In this document: positions 1-5,450 of the stretch, one piece after another | Numbering within the stretch: the first letter of the stretch is position 1 | Layout of the letters: each line of letters begins with the position of its first letter | Position numbers and translations under genes: made by a program | Source: DHVE2 group archaeon | GTDB lineage: Archaea > Thermoplasmatota > Thermoplasmata > Thermoplasmatales > Aciduliprofundaceae | Direction: 5' to 3' | Length of the DNA stretch: 5,621 nt | Assembly (NCBI GenBank): GCA_027014065.1 | Contig: JALWEL010000015.1 | Location: 1-5,621, forward strand | The notes under the pieces: model-generated | Databases searched by the model: none | Seen by the model: only the letters and a program-made list of their open reading frames with translations | What the model was told of the DNA's origin: nothing

Positions 1-96
1 AGTATATCCAACTCCTGTTGGACCTCTTCTAAGGGATTCTACAAACCCCATATCTTTTATTTCTCGGAGTTTTGATTGTACCTCTTTTAAATTCAT
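1..96 (-). CDS. MvaI/BcnI-like restriction endonuclease, N-terminal part (cut by window edge)
   Basis: This gene reads leftward and runs off the window after 32 codons, so only its N-terminus is visible. The start is the ATG at 96-94, preceded by a strong ribosome binding site (GGGGTGA on the minus strand, 107-101) and a TATA box. The visible protein begins MNLKEVQSKLREIKDMGF and continues with a basic turn and the motif RRGPTGVGYT (residues 23-32). A short helical lead followed by (R)xGxTGxGYTLE is what I remember from the start of the MvaI/BcnI family of monomeric restriction endonucleases, related in fold to MutH. That assignment is from memory of the family; the catalytic residues lie outside the window. 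The gene faces away from the secretion operon with a tRNA between them, so a shared function is unlikely. It could instead be another MutH-fold nuclease. No methyltransferase is visible. Confidence 0.6.
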   Translation of the reverse strand, partial: MNLKEVQSKLREIKDMGFVESLRRGPTGVGYT

Positions 97-100
97 CTTT

Positions 101-107
101 TCACCCC
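101..107 (-). promoter_or_regulatory. Ribosome binding site of the leftward nuclease-like gene
   Basis: The minus strand reads GGGGTGA here, with GGTGA complementary to the 3' end of archaeal 16S rRNA. It lies four bases before the ATG at 96-94. It decides that start, since the ORF is otherwise visible only as a 32-codon fragment. Confidence 0.75.
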
Positions 108-124
108 AAAATGTCTAAATTAAC

Positions 125-146
125 TATGCAGCATGCATATAAAAAT
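125..146 (-). promoter_or_regulatory. Promoter (TATA box) with adjacent palindrome for the nuclease-like gene
   Basis: On the minus strand TTTTTATATG (145-136) makes a good archaeal TATA box about 44 bases before the ATG. That would give transcription starting near 115 and a short leader carrying the ribosome binding site. Just downstream lies an inverted repeat TATGCA-GCA-TGCATA (125-139), overlapping the box edge and lying between it and the expected start. This is where an archaeal repressor could act, but no regulator is known. The T-run at 145-141 may also serve as the terminator of the upstream tRNA transcript, 17 bases past its 3' end. Confidence 0.5.
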
Positions 147-161
147 TTTCCCATTACAAAG

Positions 162-290
162 AGCCACCGGGGGGATTTGAACCCCCGACCTGCTGATGAC
201 CCGGAGCCCATCTCTTTCCGCTGGAGCGCTTTCTCTTTAGAGAAAGGGCCCTTACGAATCAGCCGCTCTACCGGGCTAAGCTACGGTGGC
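162..290 (-). tRNA. tRNA-Thr(CGU), intron-containing
   Basis: The minus strand folds into a complete cloverleaf. The acceptor stem GCCACCG (290-284) pairs fully with CGGTGGC (169-163). The D stem is GCTT/GAGC, the anticodon stem GCTGA (263-259) pairs with TCAGC (196-192), and the T stem GGGGG/CCCCC encloses the loop TTCAAAT. After removal of the intron the anticodon loop is TTCGTAA, giving anticodon CGU, which reads the threonine codon ACG. The discriminator base is U (162), as expected for archaeal tRNA-Thr. CCA is not encoded and must be added enzymatically. The mature tRNA is 74 nt without CCA. The intron sits after position 37, the canonical archaeal site. Confidence 0.95.
198..252 (-). 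other. tRNA-Thr intron (55 nt, bulge-helix-bulge type)
   Basis: The splice junctions follow from the archaeal splicing-endonuclease motif. Exon bases 32-35 (TTCG, 258-255) pair with CGGG (203-200) to form the central 4-bp helix, including two G-U pairs. The 5' bulge is U36-A37-A252 and the 3' bulge U199-C198-A38, with cleavage after the second base of each. Beyond the motif, GGGCCC (251-246) pairs with GGGCTC (209-204) as an inner helix. Inside that, TTTCTC (245-240) and GAGAAA (235-230) form a hairpin with a TAAA loop, followed by a possible small hairpin CGCT/AGCG (228-219). No protein or guide RNA is evident in so short an intron. Confidence 0.9.
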
Positions 291-313
291 ATCACTGGGG
301 AAAAATTAGAGGG

Positions 314-323
314 CATATATTAA
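314..323 (-). promoter_or_regulatory. TATA box of the tRNA-Thr gene
   Basis: The minus strand reads TTAATATATG, centred about 28 bases before the first base of the mature tRNA (290). That is the usual position for an archaeal tRNA promoter, with transcription starting at or just before the 5' end of the tRNA. Confidence 0.65.
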
Positions 324-355
324 CCTTTCCTACATTTTTAAAGGGGAACCTCTAT

Positions 356-380
356 TTTAAACGGGATAAAGTTTAAATAC
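356..380 (+). promoter_or_regulatory. Promoter of the secretion/pilus operon, with inverted repeat
   Basis: GTTTAAATAC (371-380) is a good TATA box, preceded by the purine-rich GGGATAAA that could serve as the TFB recognition element. Transcription would start near 400, giving a very short leader before the ATG at 415. The box is the right arm of a perfect 7-bp inverted repeat, TTTAAAC (356-362) and GTTTAAA (371-377), separated by 8 bases. The repeat could be an operator covering the promoter or a by-product of the AT-rich TATA sequence. This is the only convincing promoter for the five downstream genes. Confidence 0.6.
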
Positions 381-402
381 GATTTTCGCAGTATAGTTAA
401 GT

Positions 403-407
403 GGTGG
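403..407 (+). promoter_or_regulatory. Ribosome binding site of the LamG pilin-like gene
   Basis: GGTGG lies seven bases before the ATG at 415. It is a weaker match to the 16S rRNA 3' end than the sites inside the operon. An in-frame TAG at 394-396 and no other in-frame start between it and 415 fix the start. Confidence 0.5.
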
Positions 408-414
408 CAGGAGT

Positions 415-1917
415 ATGAAAAAGGTTTACGAAAAGGAAGAAGGTATAGCTTCGACTGTAGGTACGATTTTCGCATTGATGATATTCACAGCATTGCTGGG
501 TATGTTCATGACGCAGGTTGTGCCGGTAACCATGAAGGGGAACGAAGCGGAGCATGACAGGCAAGTGCTTTCTCAATTGTCTAACCTGAGAAGCATAATG
601 GATATTTTAACCCTCACAAAAGACACCAATTATACTGCATATGCCCCTATAAAATTGGGAGCCGATGGAATTCCATTCTTCGCCTCACCGACTTACGGAC
701 AATTGTCTCTTTATCCGTCGACCCCTCCTGTTTCAAAATTCATGATGAGTTTTAAGTTCACGGACAAATTCGGGAACGTTATATATAGAAATTCTTCCGG
801 AAGTTTGCAATTCATATCTCCAAATAAATACTATGCCGCCGAAGTTTTTGAATATGCCAATGGCGGAATTTTAAGGTACAATTATCAGTCGAAAACTGCA
901 GTGTATGCCATATATCCCAATATTAAGTTCCAGAACATTCCCCTTGGCTATGCCCTTTCGTTCCCGGGTAGCTCTTCTGCATATGTTAGCATTCCGCATG
1001 ATGATAGCTTAGACATAACTGGCCCAATAACTTTGGAGGCGTGGGTATATATAAAATCGGAGGTTAGACAAACATTCATATCCCATAGCCAACAATATGT
1101 GTTATGGATGAAGGATAATGGAGGTATACGTTTCGCTGATACTCATGGGCATTATGTGGACACGGACCCACTTCCATCAAAGTACTTAAACACGTGGATT
1201 CACATTGCAGCTGTTTTCAGTGGACATGCAGGAGATACAGTATCTTCAAGTAATGCCCAGATATATATAAATGGCCAGCCCATGGGGGCACACTGGGGGG
1301 GCACGTGGAGTCCTCAACCTACTACCAGCACAGTCACATTTGGAAACAAATTTAACGGGTATATGGACGAAGTTAGAATACTTAATCGGGCGCTTTCACC
1401 TGATGAGATACTCTCAGACTACTATGCTGGCCACCACTATCCATCCAGATCAGGTGCCACTGGATGGTACCATTTTGATGAGGGGAACGCAGCCAATGGA
1501 GCGGTTGTTGTTGATAGCAGTGATTACCATAATAATGGAACAATCCACGGAAGCGTCACCTCCATACTTATCACAGGTGTAAACATAGATACAACTCTTC
1601 AGAACATTTACGGCTCTCCAGACTCAATAACTGGAACGGAGACGAGAGCCATAGGAGTGTCCTTGCAAGGTGTATCTTCTGAAAGCTATAACATAGGGGG
1701 TACCCTCAATATTACGGTAAGGGACTTTTACAGATTCACATCCAGCTTTGCATTCAACTTCACAGGTTATTGGATACAGTATTTAACGAATGCACTTAAC
1801 AACTCTGGTCTTCAGGAGGGTGTGGATTATGTGGTCACGGGTGACACAATATCTATATTCTCCGTTGAAGACGCGAACATTAACATGGTGTATTTCGTTT
1901 TGAGTATTGAGAGGTGA
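415..1917 (+). CDS. Membrane-anchored pilin-like surface protein with inserted LamG domain
   Basis: This 500-residue protein appears exported and anchored by one N-terminal hydrophobic helix. Residues 1-9 are charged and cytoplasmic (MKKVYEKEE). Residues 10-38 form a hydrophobic helix, followed by a heptad-like stretch with the pattern EAEHDRQVLSQLSNLRS (44-60) that is typical of euryarchaeal pilin-like proteins. Residues 67-175 are a beta-rich region. Residues about 178-338 are a LamG/concanavalin-like jellyroll: ALSFPG, AYVSIP, ITLEAWVYI, WIHIAAVF, INGQPMG, MDEVRILNRALSPDEI. Residues 349-380 (GWYHFDEG ... NNGTIHG) resemble the lead-in of a second LamG unit. Residues 385-500 return to a beta-rich region and end the protein. 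Six N-glycosylation sequons (N72, N126, N374, N432, N448, N462) suit a surface location. The prepilin-type site is atypical: EEG/IAST has no basic residue before the glycine. As first gene of the operon it is a likely substrate, tip or adhesin of the secretion machine; that role is inferred. Confidence 0.8.
   Translation: MKKVYEKEEGIASTVGTIFALMIFTALLGMFMTQVVPVTMKGNEAEHDRQVLSQLSNLRSIMDILTLTKDTNYTAYAPIKLGADGIPFFASPTYGQLSLYPSTPPVSKFMMSFKFTDKFGNVIYRNSSGSLQFISPNKYYAAEVFEYANGGILRYNYQSKTAVYAIYPNIKFQNIPLGYALSFPGSSSAYVSIPHDDSLDITGPITLEAWVYIKSEVRQTFISHSQQYVLWMKDNGGIRFADTHGHYVDTDPLPSKYLNTWIHIAAVFSGHAGDTVSSSNAQIYINGQPMGAHWGGTWSPQPTTSTVTFGNKFNGYMDEVRILNRALSPDEILSDYYAGHHYPSRSGATGWYHFDEGNAANGAVVVDSSDYHNNGTIHGSVTSILITGVNIDTTLQNIYGSPDSITGTETRAIGVSLQGVSSESYNIGGTLNITVRDFYRFTSSFAFNFTGYWIQYLTNALNNSGLQEGVDYVVTGDTISIFSVEDANINMVYFVLSIER
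1911..1917 (+). promoter_or_regulatory. Ribosome binding site that sets the ATPase start
   Basis: GAGGTGA overlaps the last codons and TGA stop of the upstream gene and lies four bases before the ATG at 1922. The site for the next gene downstream uses the same four-base spacing. This favours 1922 over an upstream in-frame TTG at 1907, which lies before the site, and over the GTG at 1919, which would leave almost no spacing. Confidence 0.75.
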
Positions 1918-1921
1918 TGTG

Positions 1922-3562
1922 ATGACGAAGGTTTCCTCACTTAAAAAAATGAACGCTGTCTTGTTTCAAAACATGGTTAAGGAGAAAGTGAAGATAAAAA
2001 TACCAAAGTACAAGGCAAAGAAAAGCAGCGATATAACACCCATTCCCCCTTTAGAAAATCCGAATTATGAGACGGTGGAAGTATATCCCATCTACCCCCC
2101 ATATGTTTATGCGAGAATCATATACAACCGCGAAGAATACGAATGGCTGTATGAATTAATCGAGCCCCCCCTCAGCGAGGAGGAACAAAAGCTCATAGAG
2201 GAAATAAAGGACATGCTTGAAAGAACGCTCACGTACTCATGGAAAGTGCTCACAAACAGAGATAAGGAGGTGTACCTCACCGAATCTGTGGAGAGCTTTC
2301 TAAGATCACGTAATATCCATGTGGACAGGATATCAAAGCAGAAGATTATGTATTACATTATCAGGGATTATGTAGGGTATCAAAAAATCGACGGATTGAT
2401 AAGGGACGAATATGTGGAAGATATATCCTGCGACGGAGTTGATGTACCGATTTACATATATCACAAAAAATATCAATCAATAAAAACGATGATAAAATAC
2501 AAAGACGATGATGAACTTAATTCATTCGTTGTTTTCGTCTCGCAAAAATGCGGAAGACAGATATCCGTGGCAGACCCAATACTCGATGCTACCACCAGAG
2601 AGGGTCACCGCGTTCAAGCGACTTACGGAAGAGAAGTAACCACCCGAGGTGCCACATTCACCATAAGGAGATTCAAAGAGAGACCATTCACCCCTACGGA
2701 ATTAGTTCTTTACGGGAGTGCCTCTCCCGAGATGGTTGCATACCTATGGCTCATGGTGGAGCAGGGTGAGAGCGCGATTGTTATTGGAGGGCCTGCAAGT
2801 GGTAAAACCTCCACTTTGAATGCATATTCGATGTTCATACCGCCAGGAGCAAAAATAGTTAGTATGGAAGATACAAGAGAAATTAATCTACCCCATCAGA
2901 ACTGGATCCCAGGTGCCACCAGAAGCGGTACAGGGGAAAAGAGTTTGACTGGTAAATCAGCAGGCGAAATTGACATGTACGACTTGGTAAAGGCCGCTTT
3001 AAGACAGAGGCCTAATTACATCATAGTCGGAGAAGTAAGAGGACAGGAAACATACACCATGTTTCAAGCAATGGCCACTGGCCACACCACATACTCCACA
3101 ATGCACGCTGATTCTATAATATCCATGATTCATCGTTTGGAGAACCCGCCTATCAACTGCCCGAGAATATTGATGACCGCACTTAACGATGTAATTATTC
3201 AAAAACTGGTTAGAGTAAGGGATGAAATGGTCAGAAGGATAACCCAGATTGTGGAAATTGTTGGTTTCGAACCGGAGACAAACGAATTGATAACAAACGT
3301 GGTTTTTGAGTGGGACGCAGACAAAGATAAGCATCGGTACAAAGGACACAGCTACCTGTTCGACAAGATAATGACAATGAAGAACCTGACTCACGATGAG
3401 ATGATGGAAGAATTTGAGAGAAGAACGGATATAATCAGATATTGGGTTAAAAACAGAATCGTTGATTACAGAGACTTATGGCATACCATAGCGGATTATT
3501 ACAAGGATCCGCTGGGCACCGCAGAGAACGTTAGAAAGAACCTTAAGGAGGTGAATAAATGA
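1922..3562 (+). CDS. Type II/IV secretion system ATPase (TadA/GspE/FlaI family)
   Basis: This 546-residue protein is the hexameric cytoplasmic ATPase that powers assembly or export by a type IV pilus-like machine. The N-terminal 40 residues are basic, followed by a proline-rich linker (TPIPPLENP, about 39-47). The N-terminal domain (about 60-260) contains the conserved stretch IDGLIRDEYVEDISCDG (156-172). The RecA-like core follows. It has Walker A GPASGKTS (290-297, lysine 295), an Asp box SMEDTREI (314-321), Walker B with catalytic glutamate YIIVGEVRG (366-374, E371), and a His box GHTTYSTMHADS (387-398). All catalytic elements are intact. The C-terminal region (about 450-546) has the helical extension ending near YYKDPLG that is common in archaeal members. 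Its stop overlaps the next gene by four bases (ATGA), so the two are translationally coupled. Whether it serves pili, an archaellum or secretion cannot be told from the ATPase alone; the split platform proteins argue for a Tad-like pilus. Confidence 0.95.
   Translation: MTKVSSLKKMNAVLFQNMVKEKVKIKIPKYKAKKSSDITPIPPLENPNYETVEVYPIYPPYVYARIIYNREEYEWLYELIEPPLSEEEQKLIEEIKDMLERTLTYSWKVLTNRDKEVYLTESVESFLRSRNIHVDRISKQKIMYYIIRDYVGYQKIDGLIRDEYVEDISCDGVDVPIYIYHKKYQSIKTMIKYKDDDELNSFVVFVSQKCGRQISVADPILDATTREGHRVQATYGREVTTRGATFTIRRFKERPFTPTELVLYGSASPEMVAYLWLMVEQGESAIVIGGPASGKTSTLNAYSMFIPPGAKIVSMEDTREINLPHQNWIPGATRSGTGEKSLTGKSAGEIDMYDLVKAALRQRPNYIIVGEVRGQETYTMFQAMATGHTTYSTMHADSIISMIHRLENPPINCPRILMTALNDVIIQKLVRVRDEMVRRITQIVEIVGFEPETNELITNVVFEWDADKDKHRYKGHSYLFDKIMTMKNLTHDEMMEEFERRTDIIRYWVKNRIVDYRDLWHTIADYYKDPLGTAENVRKNLKEVNK
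3545..3554 (+). promoter_or_regulatory. Ribosome binding site of the first T2SSF gene
   Basis: AAGGAGGTGA is an almost perfect complement to the archaeal 16S rRNA 3' end. It lies inside the last codons of the ATPase gene, four bases before the ATG at 3559. It fixes the start despite the 4-base overlap. Confidence 0.8.
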
Positions 3563-4557
3563 GTATCTTTGCAAAGTTGTTCTCTAAGTATGCCCCCAAA
3601 CCCGTTGAGGGCATGAAATATAAAATCAAATTACCCAAGGGAAGCTTACCATCCTACATAAACCTCTCTCCATATTACAAGATGGCATGGAAAGTAATGG
3701 GTCGAAAAGCCGAAGAGAATATAAAAAATAAGAAATATGCAAGGCTGGAAACCGATTTGATCCGAGCGCATATATTAGTAAGACCTCAGGAGTATCTGGC
3801 ATTCGTGTATTTCAGCTCACTGCTTGCTGGGATCGGGGGGGCAATTGGTGCGGCCGCCATCATATTCTTAGCATTACTTAAAACGGCGGGAACAACACAA
3901 ATTTTACTCATTTTAGCAGGTTTAGCAATTGCAATCCTGCCACCCATTGCTATATACATGATGCTCCCCTCTTCCCCCTCATCTAAAGCCAAAAAGAGGG
4001 CGAAGGATATCGACGCTCACTTAGCTCCAGCTATGGACTTCATAGCTTCGCTCTCATCTGCGGATGTGACGGTTGCTACCATATTCAAAGAATTAGCAAC
4101 GAGGGAGGAATATGGGGAAATAGCAAAGGAGGCTGAGTGGATAACCAGAGACACTGAGCTTTTAGGAAAAGATATTCTCACGGCAATCGCTGAAGCATCA
4201 AAGAGAAGTCCCTCGACGAAGTGGCAGGAATTCCTTCAGGGAGTGATAACAACGGCCACGTCTGGAGGTAGATTGAAACCTTTCTTCTTAACCAAGGCGG
4301 AGGAGTTTGAAAAAGAGGAGAAACTTAATCTTAGGAAGAAGATGGAAAACATGGGTATGTTTGCAGAGATTTACGTGACCGTTGGTGTGGCATTTCCACT
4401 TTTCCTTGTGGTTATATTAGCAATAATGGCACTTATTAACGCCTCCAGCAGTGGAATGGTTGTGATGGTTCTGGAAGTGACTGTGCTTTTGATGATACCG
4501 CTAATCATATTTGTGTTTAGTTATTTCATATACAGCACAAGTAAGGAGGTAGGTTAA
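3559..4557 (+). CDS. T2SSF-domain membrane platform protein, first of a pair (TadB/FlaJ-like)
   Basis: This 332-residue integral membrane protein is one half of the inner-membrane platform on which the ATPase acts. A cytoplasmic N-terminal region (1-78) precedes two hydrophobic segments (about 80-107 and 113-136). Next is a soluble alpha-helical T2SSF domain (about 148-255) with ASLSSADVTVATIFKELA near its start and QGVITTATSGGRLKPFF (227-243), the usual G-rich turn of the family. Two more membrane helices (about 270-293 and 301-325) end the protein. The order of two helices, T2SSF domain, two helices matches one T2SSF unit of TadB/TadC or a half of FlaJ/PilC. It overlaps the ATPase gene by ATGA and is followed one base later by a second T2SSF gene, so the two probably form a heteromeric platform. 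Which is TadB-like and which TadC-like is not decided. Confidence 0.9.
   Translation: MSIFAKLFSKYAPKPVEGMKYKIKLPKGSLPSYINLSPYYKMAWKVMGRKAEENIKNKKYARLETDLIRAHILVRPQEYLAFVYFSSLLAGIGGAIGAAAIIFLALLKTAGTTQILLILAGLAIAILPPIAIYMMLPSSPSSKAKKRAKDIDAHLAPAMDFIASLSSADVTVATIFKELATREEYGEIAKEAEWITRDTELLGKDILTAIAEASKRSPSTKWQEFLQGVITTATSGGRLKPFFLTKAEEFEKEEKLNLRKKMENMGMFAEIYVTVGVAFPLFLVVILAIMALINASSSGMVVMVLEVTVLLMIPLIIFVFSYFIYSTSKEVG
4543..4550 (+). promoter_or_regulatory. Ribosome binding site of the second T2SSF gene
   Basis: AAGGAGGT lies eight bases before the ATG at 4559, within the last codons of the upstream gene. The spacing is longer than at the other operon junctions, but no other in-frame start fits as well. 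Confidence 0.7.
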
Positions 4558-4558
4558 A

Positions 4559-5440
4559 ATGGTTGAGGAAAAGGATAAGAAAGGAGAATACGTAACATAC
4601 ATAGGCTTCGGAATAGGCGGAGCTATAATGGCCTTGGGTATAGGGATGTATTTCCTTAAAATGACTTTTAACTCTATAAATTACTTAGACATGGTTGTAG
4701 TGGGCCTTTCAATAGCTCTGGCAATTCCAGGGTATTACGACTACAACTATTACAGAAAAATAAAGAAAATAGAAGCAAGACTTCCTGATTTTCTTAGAGA
4801 TTTAGCCGAGGCAGGAAGGTTTGGTATGACACTTGCAGAAGCGATAGTGGTGGCATCTTCAGGAAGATATGGAGCACTTACAGATGAGATTAAAAGAATG
4901 GCTGCCAAGATTCAGTGGGGTGTACCTGTTAATGAAGCCTTAGAAGACTTTACGCACAGGGTAAATACCCCCTTAGTAAATAGAATGGTAGCTATTATAA
5001 TAAAGGCTAACCAAGCTGGTGGCAATGTGGCAGATGTGTTAGGTATGGTTGCACATTCTGCAAGGGAAACACAGCTCATGGAGAAAGAGAGAGCAATAGA
5101 GATGTCAACCTATGGCTTTGTTCTTGTAACGGCATTCTTCGTTTTCTTGGCCACTATAATTATTCTAAATGATTCCTTCTTGCCCCAGATGGCAAAAGCG
5201 GGTAAAGCTGTGGAATCGAGCTTAGCAAACAGTGCAATAACAAACATTCCTGTGAAAATCGCTTACGAAAACATACCTACTATACAATTCATGTTTGTAT
5301 TGGCCACGCTCATGCATGGAGTTGGTGATGGAATTATGATGGGAATCCTCAGAGATGGAAGAGTGAAAGGAGGAATGCTATTTGGGTTTGCTCTTCTTTT
5401 CTCGGGATACCTTATGCTAAGGCTCACCGGAGCCGCATGA
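4559..5440 (+). CDS. T2SSF-domain membrane platform protein, second of a pair (TadC-like)
   Basis: This 293-residue membrane protein has the second T2SSF unit. Two helices (about 12-34 and 43-58) are followed by a cytoplasmic helical domain starting at IEARLPDFLRDLAEAGRFG (71-89), a hallmark of TadB/TadC/FlaJ proteins. It continues with GVPVNEALEDF (121-131) and the conserved QAGGNVADVL (152-161). Three further hydrophobic segments follow (about 183-204, 242-263 and 271-288). GVGDGIMMGILRDGRVKGG (254-272) lies between the last two and resembles the C-terminal loop common in archaeal family members. The gene starts one base after its upstream partner and almost certainly forms the platform with it. 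Together the two proteins would supply the two T2SSF domains that single-chain FlaJ/PilC proteins carry in one polypeptide. Confidence 0.9.
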   Translation: MVEEKDKKGEYVTYIGFGIGGAIMALGIGMYFLKMTFNSINYLDMVVVGLSIALAIPGYYDYNYYRKIKKIEARLPDFLRDLAEAGRFGMTLAEAIVVASSGRYGALTDEIKRMAAKIQWGVPVNEALEDFTHRVNTPLVNRMVAIIIKANQAGGNVADVLGMVAHSARETQLMEKERAIEMSTYGFVLVTAFFVFLATIIILNDSFLPQMAKAGKAVESSLANSAITNIPVKIAYENIPTIQFMFVLATLMHGVGDGIMMGILRDGRVKGGMLFGFALLFSGYLMLRLTGAA

Positions 5441-5445
5441 GGTGA
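5437..5445 (+). promoter_or_regulatory. Ribosome binding site of the last, truncated gene
   Basis: ATGAGGTGA (5437-5445) contains GAGGTGA (5439-5445), overlapping the TGA stop of the upstream gene. It lies five bases before the ATG at 5451. This site favours 5451 over the second in-frame ATG two codons later (5457). Confidence 0.7.
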
Positions 5446-5450
5446 TAAAT

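Noticed and set aside
72..323. 83-codon plus-strand open frame across the tRNA region
   Set aside because: It lies antisense to the intron-containing tRNA and to the nuclease-like start, has no ribosome binding site, and its protein has no recognisable features.
1271..1582. 103-codon plus-strand open frame inside the LamG gene
   Set aside because: It lies in another frame within a well-supported gene, with low-complexity content and no ribosome binding site.
1907..1921. Upstream TTG start (1907) or GTG start (1919) for the ATPase
   Set aside because: The strong GAGGTGA site at 1911-1917 would lie inside the coding region or too close to the start. The ATG at 1922 has the same four-base spacing as the next gene.
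2999..3394. 131-codon minus-strand open frame opposite the ATPase
   Set aside because: It overlaps the conserved Walker B and His-box region of the ATPase, and its composition is rich in Cys and His, as expected of a shadow frame.
3786..3992. 68-codon minus-strand open frame opposite the first T2SSF gene
   Set aside because: It is antisense to membrane-helix codons and has no promoter or ribosome binding site.
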